Source: Flavobacterium sp.
GTDB taxonomy: Bacteria > Bacteroidota > Bacteroidia > Flavobacteriales > Flavobacteriaceae
NCBI RefSeq assembly: GCF_028689845.1
Contig: NZ_JAQVCH010000003.1
Location: 104,887-142,221, forward strand
DNA: 37,335 nucleotides
Direction: 5' to 3'
Shown: positions 17,841-25,795 of the stretch, piece after piece
Numbering within the stretch: position 1 is the stretch's first letter
Layout: every line of letters begins with the position of its first letter
The notes under the pieces: model-generated
Database searches by the model: none
What the model saw: the letters and a program-made list of their open reading frames with translations, nothing else
Told to the model about the DNA's origin: nothing
Made by a program: the position numbers and the translations under genes

Positions 17841-18116
17841 TTAAAGTATTGCTAGAATGTCATCTTCACGCATAATGAGGTAATCTTTTCCTTCAAGTTT
17901 TAATTCAGTTCCAGCATATTTTCCGTACAAAACGGTATCGCCAACTTTTACGGTCATGGTGTAATCTTTTTTACCATTTCCAACGGCAATAATTGTTCCT
18001 CTTTGTGGCTTTTCTTTTGCAGTGTCAGGAATTATAATACCTGAAGCTGTTGTAGTTTCGGCTGCAGCCGGCTCAACCAAAACGCGGTCTGAAAGGGGTT
18101 TAATGTTTACTGACAT
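17841..18116 (-). CDS. groES: Co-chaperonin GroES (Hsp10)
   Basis: Heptameric lid of the GroEL chamber. The 91-residue protein has the N-terminal [13 protein letters not shown], the mobile loop region [20 protein letters not shown] (GroEL contact by the IIIP hydrophobic tripeptide), [19 protein letters not shown] and the terminal [14 protein letters not shown]. It is first in the groES-groL operon. The 168-base gap upstream contains the secG terminator at its far end; the remaining 120 bases show no exact TANNTTTG box on this strand and no CIRCE element. Confidence 0.99.
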   Translation of the reverse strand: MSVNIKPLSDRVLVEPAAAETTTASGIIIPDTAKEKPQRGTIIAVGNGKKDYTMTVKVGDTVLYGKYAGTELKLEGKDYLIMREDDILAIL

Positions 18117-18237
18117 AATTAATTTATTAGTTATTGTTTTTTATTAAGTGTAATGCCTCAAATTAGACAGAAACTATGCCAAATTAATCAAACTGACATT
18201 TTTTCAGGGCTAATGGATTCCGTTTTTACAAAAAAAA

Positions 18238-18257
18238 ATCCCGATTTTACTCGGGAT
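18238..18257. terminator. Terminator between secG and groES
   Basis: ATCCCGA (18238-18244) pairs with TCGGGAT (18251-18257) around a six-base loop. T-rich tracts flank both sides (eight A before the stem on the plus strand; TATTTTTTTTAT after). On the minus strand it lies 28 bases after the secG stop and ends the sigma-54 activator/lptE/TPR/secG transcript before groES. Confidence 0.85.
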
Positions 18258-18284
18258 ATTTTTTTTATATTTTATCTAATTTGC

Positions 18285-18644
18285 TTATTCAGGTTGTGGT
18301 GCAGTTTCAACTGGAGCAGGTGCTTCTGCAGGAGCAGGCGTTTCTGCTGGCGGAGCTACTGTTTGAGTTTGAGCTGCTGGTGTTGCATTAGATTTGTCAA
18401 TTTTAACGGTACCATCGCCATCATTAAAAGCTAAGCTTGAAAACATAATTAGAGCAATTAAAATGATGCCTAACGTCCATGTGCTTTTATCTAAAAAATC
18501 GGTCGTTTTTTGAACGCCACCAATTTGTTGTGAACTACCAAAAGTTGATGATAAACCGCCACCTTTAGGGTTTTGAACCATAATGACTACGATAAGTAAA
18601 AAACAAACTACTGTTATTAATACTAAAAAAACTGAAAATCCCAT
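18285..18644 (-). CDS. secG: Preprotein translocase subunit SecG
   Basis: Small inner-membrane subunit of the SecYEG channel. The 119-residue protein has two membrane segments (about residues 3-23 and 53-71) separated by the conserved loop MVQNPKGGGLSSTFGSSQQ. As in other Bacteroidota, it carries a low-complexity Ala/Pro/Glu/Thr tail (about 87-119) that E. coli SecG lacks. It begins two bases after the stop of the TPR gene upstream, so the two are translationally coupled, and it is followed by a strong terminator. Confidence 0.95.
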   Translation of the reverse strand: MGFSVFLVLITVVCFLLIVVIMVQNPKGGGLSSTFGSSQQIGGVQKTTDFLDKSTWTLGIILIALIMFSSLAFNDGDGTVKIDKSNATPAAQTQTVAPPAETPAPAEAPAPVETAPQPE

Positions 18645-18646
18645 TG

Positions 18647-19696
18647 CTATTGATTATTTTGTTGTAAAATTTTAATGTCTTTAATTCGGTCTGCAAAGAA
18701 AATACTTTTTTCTGGATATTTCAAAATTAATATTTCATAAGCTTGAATTGCTTTCGAAAATTTTTTTTGTTCCAAATAAACCCGAGCTAATGTTTCGGTC
18801 ATTAAATGACTTGTTTCTTTAATTTCAATCGGTTTTGCTGGGCTTTCCGTAATATTTTTTGCGGGTTTAATTTTTGGATTTGCCTCAATAAACTTATCAA
18901 TTATTTCTAATTTCTTTTGTTTATTGGAAAGATTTCCTGCTTTTTCAACGTTTTTTTCTATTGGTTTTGTCTTAACAACCTCTTTTTCTTCCTCATTTTT
19001 TCTCTCGATGGGCTTAAAATTGGCTAGTTGTAACCATTCATGGAAGGAATGTTTTTCACTTTGCGTGAACGAAATCGGTTTGCCTATTTCTAATTTTTCT
19101 AATCTTGAGGTTTCACTGCCTTCTAAAATGGTTGGGATAATTTCTTCAGGAGCAATTTCTAAAACTACTTCTTCAGTCTCAATTTTCTCAGGAGTAATTT
19201 CAATTATTTCTTCAAGAACTACTTCCTCTATAGCAGGTGAAGGTACTTTTATAAATTCAACATCTGCAATTGCTTCAAATTCTACAGTAGGAATGACGGG
19301 AAGTTCTAATTCGTTAAGAATGGGCTTTATAACTTCATCTTGAATTTCTGTTTCGTCCGCTACTTGTTGCTTTTCATTGGCAATAAGCTGGCTTTCAACA
19401 ACGTCGATATCCATAATGAGAGCGAGTTTTTGCTCATAAATATCTTTTTCAATAATTGTAAATTCATCGGAAGTGATAAAATCAAATAAAACACTTCTGT
19501 CAACCGTATGTGCTGCAGTTTGCTTAAGAGCAAAATTATATTTGTAGCTATCTTGATTGTATAAACCTTTTAAGTATAAAGCTCTGGCACTTTGAAAATA
19601 AGGAAAATTATCCACAACATTTTCCAACGATTTGGCTTGTTTTTCGTTTACCGCATTGGGGTTGTTCAATAGAAAAGTATATTCGCTTAAGTTCAA
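18647..19696 (-). CDS. Conserved TPR-containing protein of unknown function
   Basis: A 349-residue soluble protein without a signal peptide. The N-terminal third (MNLSEYTFLLNNPNAV, then FPYFQSARALYLKGLYNQ) is helical and conserved in appearance. The middle (about 120-200) is low-complexity and very rich in Glu, Ile and Val, suggesting a flexible linker. The C-terminal 60 residues contain a tetratricopeptide-like pair, TETLARVYLEQKKFSKAIQA and YEILILKYPEKS. No enzyme motif is seen. It lies between lptE (64 bases upstream) and secG (2 bases downstream); from memory this order is widely kept in Bacteroidota, which would hint at a role in envelope biogenesis. Confidence 0.75.
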   Translation of the reverse strand: MNLSEYTFLLNNPNAVNEKQAKSLENVVDNFPYFQSARALYLKGLYNQDSYKYNFALKQTAAHTVDRSVLFDFITSDEFTIIEKDIYEQKLALIMDIDVVESQLIANEKQQVADETEIQDEVIKPILNELELPVIPTVEFEAIADVEFIKVPSPAIEEVVLEEIIEITPEKIETEEVVLEIAPEEIIPTILEGSETSRLEKLEIGKPISFTQSEKHSFHEWLQLANFKPIERKNEEEKEVVKTKPIEKNVEKAGNLSNKQKKLEIIDKFIEANPKIKPAKNITESPAKPIEIKETSHLMTETLARVYLEQKKFSKAIQAYEILILKYPEKSIFFADRIKDIKILQQNNQ

Positions 19697-19760
19697 TTTT
19701 TATGATTTTATTGTTTTTTCTAATTCAAAGTTAAGAAATTTTTAATCTACTTGCTTTTTT

Positions 19761-20267
19761 TTACCATTTTGCTAGTGAAGCGTTAAAAACATCTTGTGTA
19801 ATTCGCTCAAAAATCACTTCTTTTGCTGTTTGTAGAGTTTGACCAATTAGTTGTTGGTCAGCTGGATAGTCATAGAAAAAGCTAAATGGTCTTTCAAAAT
19901 TATCTTCTTCTTTATTATTGTTGATGTAACGAACATTTACGGTGATAGTCAATCGGTTTTGTGCTGTTCGTTGGTCGGCAGTGGCCTGCATAGGTGTAAT
20001 TCGATAACCGGTAATTTCTCCTTCATAAATTAAATCGCCGCCAGAATTGGTTAGGCTTAGATTCGTTTGGTTTTGGATTAGATCTTGCAGGGCAATCGTG
20101 AAATCTCGTTCGATTCCGGGCTCAATCAATTCGGCAATATTTTGAAAATAATTGACTTGAAACGTTTTAGCATCAATTTTCCCCGTTCCGGTAAAGTTAT
20201 AGTATTTACAACCTGTCAAAATTACCAACGAAAGAAGCAAAAAACCACTAAATATTTTCTTTTTCAT
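19761..20267 (-). CDS. lptE: LPS-assembly lipoprotein LptE
   Basis: Outer-membrane lipoprotein that partners LptD in lipopolysaccharide insertion. The 168-residue protein starts with a lipoprotein signal ending in the lipobox ILTGC (Cys20). It then shows the Bacteroidota LptE pattern: YNFTGTGKIDAKTFQVNYFQ, ERDFTIALQDLIQNQTNLSL, DLIYEGEITGYRITPMQA and the C-terminal helix LIGQTLQTAKEVIFERITQ. It begins 7 bases after the sigma-54 activator stop. lptD is not in this window. Confidence 0.88.
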   Translation of the reverse strand: MKKKIFSGFLLLSLVILTGCKYYNFTGTGKIDAKTFQVNYFQNIAELIEPGIERDFTIALQDLIQNQTNLSLTNSGGDLIYEGEITGYRITPMQATADQRTAQNRLTITVNVRYINNNKEEDNFERPFSFFYDYPADQQLIGQTLQTAKEVIFERITQDVFNASLAKW

Positions 20268-20274
20268 ACCCTAT

Positions 20275-21540
20275 TTATAAGTCAAATTGTTTTATTTTTC
20301 GATATAAAGTTCGCTCAGAAATTCCTAATTCGTCTGCAGCTGCTTTTCTTTTTCCTTTGTTTCGATCTAAAGCTTTTTTGATGAGTTCAATTTCTTTAGC
20401 ATCTAAACGTAAGGTTTCTTCTTCTTCGACTGTTTCTGCAAAAAGATAGTCATCTTCATCCTCTTCCTCATCCATAAATTCCTCTTGGTGTGAATTGAGT
20501 TGGTTCGGAATTACGCCAACTTGTGGTTCTTCAAAAGCAATTTCTGTATCTTCTTTTTGACCGTATAGTTTTTGAATTAAATTTTTATTGGATTCTTGAA
20601 CTTTGGACGATCCGCTTTGCATTAATTCTAAGGTTAATTTTTTTAAATCATTCAAATCGCTTTTCATATCAAAAAGCACTTTATACAAGATTTCGCGTTC
20701 GTTACTAAAATCACTTGCGGCTTTTTTGTCTTTTACTAAAGCGGGTAAATTTGTGCCTTCTTGTGGGAGATAAGAATTCAAAACCGCATGCGTAATCACT
20801 CGATTCGTTTCTAAAACCGATATTTGCTCTGCAATATTTCGCAATTGTCTCACATTTCCGCTCCAGCGATATTTAAGCAATAAATCAACGGCATTGTCTT
20901 CTAATTTAATAGCAGGCATTTTATATTTATGAGCAAAATCAGCTGCAAATTTTCGAAATAACAAATGGATATCGTCTTTTCTTTCCCGTAAAGGAGGCAA
21001 GGCGATGTCGACTGTACTCAATCTATAATATAAATCTTCTCGAAATTTCCCTTTTTCAATGGCGTCAAACATATTCACGTTGGTAGCCGCTACAATGCGA
21101 ACATTTGTTTTTTGCACTTGCGAGGAGCCAACTTTTATGAATTCACCATTTTCTAAAACCCGAAGTAATCGCACTTGAGTGGTTAAAGGCAATTCGCCTA
21201 CTTCGTCTAAAAAAATGGTTCCGCCATTGGCGACTTCAAAATAGCCATCTCGGGCACCCGTTGCTCCGGTAAAAGAGCCTTTTTCATGTCCGAATAGCTC
21301 ACTGTCAATAGTTCCTTCTGGAATTGCTCCGCAGTTGACAGCAATATATTTTCCGTGTTTTCGATGGGAAAGAGAGTGAATTATTTTAGGAATACTTTCT
21401 TTTCCAACGCCACTTTCACCTGTTACCAATACAGAAATATCAGTAGGAGCAACCTGAATTGCTTTTTCTATAGCACGATTCAATTTAGGGTCGTTCCCTA
21501 TAATTTCAAATCGTTGTTTTATGTTTTGAATGCTTTCCAT
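20275..21540 (-). CDS. Sigma-54-dependent transcriptional activator without receiver domain
   Basis: AAA+ enhancer-binding protein, 421 residues from the ATG at 21538-21540. The Walker A motif GESGVGKES (41-49), the sigma-54 contact loop GSFTGA (88-93; most members have GAFTGA), Walker B IFLDE (109-113) and the arginine region FREDLYYRL (166-174) are intact. The C-terminus has a Fis-type helix-turn-helix: KGKRKAAADELGISERTLYR. There is no N-terminal receiver, PAS or GAF domain. A linker of more than 100 residues between the AAA+ core and the helix-turn-helix carries a strongly acidic tract (FMDEEEDEDDYLFAETVEEE). Earlier in-frame ATGs exist, but the nine extra codons are encoded by a dispersed-repeat-like sequence, so the later start is preferred. 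It leads into lptE after 7 bases. Confidence 0.92.
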   Translation of the reverse strand: MESIQNIKQRFEIIGNDPKLNRAIEKAIQVAPTDISVLVTGESGVGKESIPKIIHSLSHRKHGKYIAVNCGAIPEGTIDSELFGHEKGSFTGATGARDGYFEVANGGTIFLDEVGELPLTTQVRLLRVLENGEFIKVGSSQVQKTNVRIVAATNVNMFDAIEKGKFREDLYYRLSTVDIALPPLRERKDDIHLLFRKFAADFAHKYKMPAIKLEDNAVDLLLKYRWSGNVRQLRNIAEQISVLETNRVITHAVLNSYLPQEGTNLPALVKDKKAASDFSNEREILYKVLFDMKSDLNDLKKLTLELMQSGSSKVQESNKNLIQKLYGQKEDTEIAFEEPQVGVIPNQLNSHQEEFMDEEEDEDDYLFAETVEEEETLRLDAKEIELIKKALDRNKGKRKAAADELGISERTLYRKIKQFDL

Positions 21541-21541
21541 A

Positions 21542-21565
21542 GTCATTGCGAGGTACGAAGTAATC
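21542..21565. repeat. Dispersed repeat-like fragment upstream of the sigma-54 activator gene
   Basis: This segment, beginning GTCATTGCGAGGTACGAAG, closely resembles the TCATTGCGAGG-ACGAAGCAATC motif that I recall as a widespread intergenic repeat in Bacteroidota and other bacteria. Only one arm is visible. It ends one base upstream of the chosen ATG. Confidence 0.5.
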
Positions 21566-21634
21566 ATTTGTATTAACCGCTGATCCGCTAATTTATAATT
21601 ATTTTAAAGGTATACTTAATTTTGTGGTTTTCTA

Positions 21635-23080
21635 TTATTGCATTTTCGAATACCCAACTGCTTTACCAATTAAGGTTGCCGAAGTGCAATCATGAATTTT
21701 GACCATTACAAAATCACCTGGTTTATAATTTTCTTTCGGAAAAACCGTCACGACATTTTCTGAAATCCGTCCACTCCAATGTTGATTTGATTTTTTCGAT
21801 TCTTTTTCAATTAAAACTTCTACGGTTTGACCTAAGAAACGCTTTGTTTTCTTTTCACTAAGCACTTGTTGCAAATCGACAATTTCTTGTAAACGTCTTT
21901 TCTTAACTTCTTCGGGAACGTCATCTTCTAGTTTTCGAGCGGCTAAGGTGCCAGGTCGTTCTGAATAAGAAAACATATAACCAAAATCATATTCTACATA
22001 TTCCATTAAACTCAACGTATCTTGATGGTCTTCTTCCGTTTCTGTTGGAAAACCTGAAATCATATCTTGTGAAATAGAACAACCCGGAATAATCACTTTG
22101 ATTTTATCAATTAAAGCCATGTATTCTTCTCGAGTGTGTTGCCGATTCATTTCTTTTAAAATTCGGGAGCTTCCACTTTGAACGGGTAAATGTATATAAT
22201 TACATACGTTTTCGTATTTTGCGATAACATGTAATACTTCTTCATGCATATCTTGCGGATTAGAAGTAGAAAATCGGAAACGCATTTTTGGAAACGAAAT
22301 CGCACATTGTTCTAATAATTGAGCAAAATCGACAGCAGTGACTTTTTGCATTTCGGTTGCTTTTTCAAAGTCTTTTTTCAAGCCGCCACCATACCATAAA
22401 TAACTATCAACATTTTGACCTAATAAACAAACTTCTTTAAAACCTCTTGTCCATAAATCGTTGATTTCTCCCAAAATACTTTGTGGTTCACGGCTTCGTT
22501 CGCGTCCGCGAGTGAATGGAACAACACAAAACGTGCACATATTATCACAACCTCGTGTGATGGAAACAAAGGCATTTACCCCATTGCTATTTAGTCGAAC
22601 GGGCGAAATATCACCATACGTTTCATCTTTAGATAAAATGACGTTAATGGCATCACGGCCTTCTTCAACTTCTTTTAAAAGGTTGGGAATATCTTTATAG
22701 GCATCAGGACCAACCACCATGTCTACAATTTTCTCTTCTTCTAGAAATTGATTTTTTAAACGTTCGGCCATGCAGCCTAAAACGCCCACTTTCATGCTAG
22801 GATTTATTTTTTTTACAGCATTGTATTTTTCTAAACGTTTCCGAATAGTTTGCTCTGCTTTGTCACGAATGGAACATGTGTTTACCAAAACTAAATCGGC
22901 TTCTTCAAGTTTTTGAGTGGTATTATAGCCTTGTTCTGTTAAGATGGAAGCTACAATTTCACTATCCGAAAAATTCATCGCACAACCATAGCTCTCTATA
23001 AATAACTTTTTTGAATTGCCTTCTTTTTGTTCTAAAACCAGGCTTGTACCTTGTTTTTGCTCTATTATTTCTTTTTCCAT
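21635..23080 (-). CDS. miaB: tRNA-2-methylthio-N6-dimethylallyladenosine synthase MiaB
   Basis: Radical-SAM methylthiotransferase modifying A37 of tRNAs that read UNN codons, downstream of MiaA. From the ATG at 23078-23080 it has 481 residues. The N-terminal UPF0004 domain binds one 4Fe-4S cluster through Cys33 (ESYGCAMNFSDSE), Cys69 (NTCSIRDKAEQT) and Cys103 (GVLGCMAERLK). The radical-SAM cluster is in RGCDNMCTFCVVPFTRGRE (Cys178, Cys182, Cys185). The C-terminal TRAM domain (about 415-478) includes GQTVEVLIEKESKK and PGDFVMVKIHDCTSATLIG. A start ten codons earlier is open but adds MFKKRKTITG, unlike relatives. It lies upstream of the sigma-54 gene on the same strand, separated by about 95 bases. 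Confidence 0.97.
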   Translation of the reverse strand: MEKEIIEQKQGTSLVLEQKEGNSKKLFIESYGCAMNFSDSEIVASILTEQGYNTTQKLEEADLVLVNTCSIRDKAEQTIRKRLEKYNAVKKINPSMKVGVLGCMAERLKNQFLEEEKIVDMVVGPDAYKDIPNLLKEVEEGRDAINVILSKDETYGDISPVRLNSNGVNAFVSITRGCDNMCTFCVVPFTRGRERSREPQSILGEINDLWTRGFKEVCLLGQNVDSYLWYGGGLKKDFEKATEMQKVTAVDFAQLLEQCAISFPKMRFRFSTSNPQDMHEEVLHVIAKYENVCNYIHLPVQSGSSRILKEMNRQHTREEYMALIDKIKVIIPGCSISQDMISGFPTETEEDHQDTLSLMEYVEYDFGYMFSYSERPGTLAARKLEDDVPEEVKKRRLQEIVDLQQVLSEKKTKRFLGQTVEVLIEKESKKSNQHWSGRISENVVTVFPKENYKPGDFVMVKIHDCTSATLIGKAVGYSKMQ

Positions 23081-23248
23081 ACCTGTTATTGTCTTCCTTT
23101 TCTTAAACATCTGAATCGGGTAGCAAATATAACATTAAATTTAATTATCTGACAAGATGGCAGACAAGGTTTAACAAATATTTTGATAGAGAATGAATAT
23201 AAACTAGGGGTTTTTATTTTTCAAAAATCAAAAATTAAAAAAAAACCA

Positions 23249-23256
23249 TACTTTTG
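23249..23256 (+). promoter_or_regulatory. Candidate -7 promoter box of topA
   Basis: TACTTTTG matches TANNTTTG and ends 19 bases before the topA ATG at 23276. No TTG lies at the usual -33 distance; that region is A-rich. The box falls inside the open frame upstream of topA, which argues for the later start. Confidence 0.45.
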
Positions 23257-23275
23257 TTGCCAAACAAGAAAGAAC

Positions 23276-25792
23276 ATGGCAAAGAATTTAGTAATCGTTG
23301 AGTCACCTGCAAAAGCAAAAACCATAGAAAAATTTCTAGGCAAAGACTTCCAAGTCGAGTCAAGTTATGGTCACATTGCTGATCTTCCTTCAAAAGAGAT
23401 TGGGGTAGATGTACTCAATGGTTTTAAACCAAAATATGAGGTGTCATCAGACAAGAAAGCACTCGTAAAGAAACTCAAAGAGTTATCCAAAAACGCAGAA
23501 ATGGTTTGGTTAGCTTCCGATGAGGATCGTGAGGGAGAAGCTATTTCTTGGCATTTAGCGGAAGAATTAAAATTAGATAAGAAAAAAACAAAACGGATTG
23601 TTTTTCATGAAATCACCAAGAATGCGATTTTAAAAGCAATCGAAAATCCGAGAGAAATTGATTATAATTTAGTCAATGCCCAACAAGCTCGTCGGGTTTT
23701 AGACCGATTAGTAGGCTATGAACTTTCACCAGTTTTATGGAAAAAAGTTAAAGGAGGATTGTCAGCTGGAAGAGTGCAATCGGTTTCTGTACGTCTGATT
23801 GTTGAACGCGAACGCGAAATACAAAACTTCAATACAACTGGTTCTTATGCGGTTTCTGCAGAATTCACTAATGTTGCAGGAAAAACAGTAAAAGCCAAAT
23901 TGCCAAAAAACTTTGCGACTAAAAAAGAGGCGGAAGATTTTTTAACTAAAAATATTGGGTCAACCTTTAAGGTCGCTGATTTAGAAACGAAACCCGCAAA
24001 AAAATCCCCTGCCGCACCTTTTACAACCTCGACTTTGCAACAAGAAGCTGCTCGTAAATTGTATTTGCCGGTAGGAATCACGATGCAAATTGCTCAACGA
24101 TTATATGAAGCAGGTTTAATTACGTATATGAGAACGGATAGCGTGAACTTGTCGCAAGAAGCGAGAAATGCAGCCCAAGCCGAAATTGTTAAATCGTACG
24201 GAAAAGAATATTCACACCCAAGAACGTTTACCTCAAAAAGTAAAGGAGCACAAGAAGCTCACGAAGCAATTCGTCCAACGGATATGTCACAACATACGGT
24301 AAATGTGGAAAGAGATCAAGCTCGTTTATACGATTTGATTTGGAAAAGAACCCTAGCTTCTCAAATGAGCGATGCCGCTTTAGAACGTACAAATGTTAAA
24401 ATTGAAGCTAATAATCACAACGAATTATTTCACGCTTCGGGTGAGGTAATTAAATTTGAAGGTTTTTTAAAAGTATATTTAGAAGGCCATGATGACGAAG
24501 ATGAAGAACAAGAAGGTATCTTACCAGCATTAAAAACGGGTGAAAGTTTAAACAATAGCTTTATCACCGCAAAAGAACGTTTTTCACAAGCACCAAGTCG
24601 GTATACGGAAGCTTCATTAGTAAAAAAATTAGAAGAATTGGGCATTGGTCGTCCGTCAACATATGCTCCAACAATTTCGACTATTATTAGTAGGAATTAT
24701 GTTGAGAAAGGAACAAATGAAGGAGCTGAACGAAAATATAACCAACTAACGTTAAGAGGAGCAGAAGTTAAAAGTCAGATTTTGGCTGAAATGACGGGTT
24801 CTGATAAAGGAAAATTAGTGCCAACCGACATTGGTTCAATTGTTAACGATTTTTTAGTTAAAAACTTTTCGACTATTTTAGATTATAACTTCACCGCAAA
24901 AGTAGAGCAAGATTTTGATGAAATTGCCGAAGGAAATGTAGATTGGTCTAAAATGATGCAAGAGTTTTACGACAAGTTTCATCCTAATGTAAAAGAAGTA
25001 GAAGAAAATGCAGAACGCGAAAGCGGGGAGCGTATTTTAGGAAAAGATCCAAAATCGGGTAAACAAGTATTAGTGCGTTTAGGAAAGTTTGGTCCGATGG
25101 CTCAGATTGGAGAAGCAGATGACGAGACTAAACAATTTGCGAGTTTAATGGCCGATCAAAACATTGGAACTATTACCTTAGAAGAGGCATTGAACTTGTT
25201 TTTATTGCCAAAAAATTTAGGTATATATAAAGGAGAAGAAGTAGAAGTGAATAATGGTCGGTTTGGCCCTTATGTTCGTTACGGAAAAACCTTTATTTCT
25301 TTGCCAAAAGGAGAAGACCCACTCGATGTTTCGTTAGACAGAGCGACAGAATTAATTGAAGAAAAGAATCAAGCAGACGCACCAATCGGTACGTATGATA
25401 GTTTGCCTATTCAAAAAGGAGTCGGTCGTTTTGGTCCTTTTATCAAATGGAACGGGATGTTTATTAATGTGAGCAAAAAATATAATTTCGATAAGTTATC
25501 GCAATCAGATTTAAATGAACTCATTGAGGATAAACAACAAAAAGAAATTGATAAAGTTATTCACGATTGGAAAGCAGAAGGAATTAAGGTGGAGAAAGCC
25601 CGATGGGGTCGTTCGGTAATTACAAAAGGCAAAATTAAAATTGAACTAGGCAAAGAGGTGGAAGCAGAAAAGCTAACGTTAGCTCAAGTACAAGAATTAA
25701 TTGAGAAGAAATCTCCTGCAAAAAAAGTTACAGCCAAAAAAGTAGCACCAAAAAAAACAACAGTTAAAAAGACAACTCCCAAAAAGAAATAA
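23276..25792 (+). CDS. topA: DNA topoisomerase I
   Basis: Type IA topoisomerase relaxing negative supercoils by a single-strand break. The ATG at 23276 gives 838 residues starting MAKNLVIVESPAKAKTIEKF, the family N-terminus; an earlier in-frame start at 23183 adds 31 lysine-rich residues and lies upstream of the -7 box. The Toprim residues are Glu9 and the Asp82-Glu-Asp84-Arg-Glu86 cluster. The catalytic tyrosine is Tyr284 in LITYMRTDSVN. From about residue 600 the zinc fingers of E. coli TopA are replaced by repeats of the LVRLGKFGPMAQIG and NNGRFGPYVRYG type. The extreme C-terminus is a lysine-rich tail with repeated AKK and PKK. The next gene begins three bases after the stop. Confidence 0.97.
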   Translation: MAKNLVIVESPAKAKTIEKFLGKDFQVESSYGHIADLPSKEIGVDVLNGFKPKYEVSSDKKALVKKLKELSKNAEMVWLASDEDREGEAISWHLAEELKLDKKKTKRIVFHEITKNAILKAIENPREIDYNLVNAQQARRVLDRLVGYELSPVLWKKVKGGLSAGRVQSVSVRLIVEREREIQNFNTTGSYAVSAEFTNVAGKTVKAKLPKNFATKKEAEDFLTKNIGSTFKVADLETKPAKKSPAAPFTTSTLQQEAARKLYLPVGITMQIAQRLYEAGLITYMRTDSVNLSQEARNAAQAEIVKSYGKEYSHPRTFTSKSKGAQEAHEAIRPTDMSQHTVNVERDQARLYDLIWKRTLASQMSDAALERTNVKIEANNHNELFHASGEVIKFEGFLKVYLEGHDDEDEEQEGILPALKTGESLNNSFITAKERFSQAPSRYTEASLVKKLEELGIGRPSTYAPTISTIISRNYVEKGTNEGAERKYNQLTLRGAEVKSQILAEMTGSDKGKLVPTDIGSIVNDFLVKNFSTILDYNFTAKVEQDFDEIAEGNVDWSKMMQEFYDKFHPNVKEVEENAERESGERILGKDPKSGKQVLVRLGKFGPMAQIGEADDETKQFASLMADQNIGTITLEEALNLFLLPKNLGIYKGEEVEVNNGRFGPYVRYGKTFISLPKGEDPLDVSLDRATELIEEKNQADAPIGTYDSLPIQKGVGRFGPFIKWNGMFINVSKKYNFDKLSQSDLNELIEDKQQKEIDKVIHDWKAEGIKVEKARWGRSVITKGKIKIELGKEVEAEKLTLAQVQELIEKKSPAKKVTAKKVAPKKTTVKKTTPKKK

Positions 25793-25795
25793 TAC

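Noticed and set aside
18117..18237. CIRCE heat-shock operator upstream of groES
   Set aside because: No TTAGCACTC...GAGTGCTAA-like inverted repeat is present, and no exact TANNTTTG box on the minus strand.
23183..23275. N-terminal extension of topA by 31 residues
   Set aside because: The extension is lysine-rich, unlike TopA, and contains the candidate -7 promoter box; MAKNLVIVESPAKAK is the normal family start.
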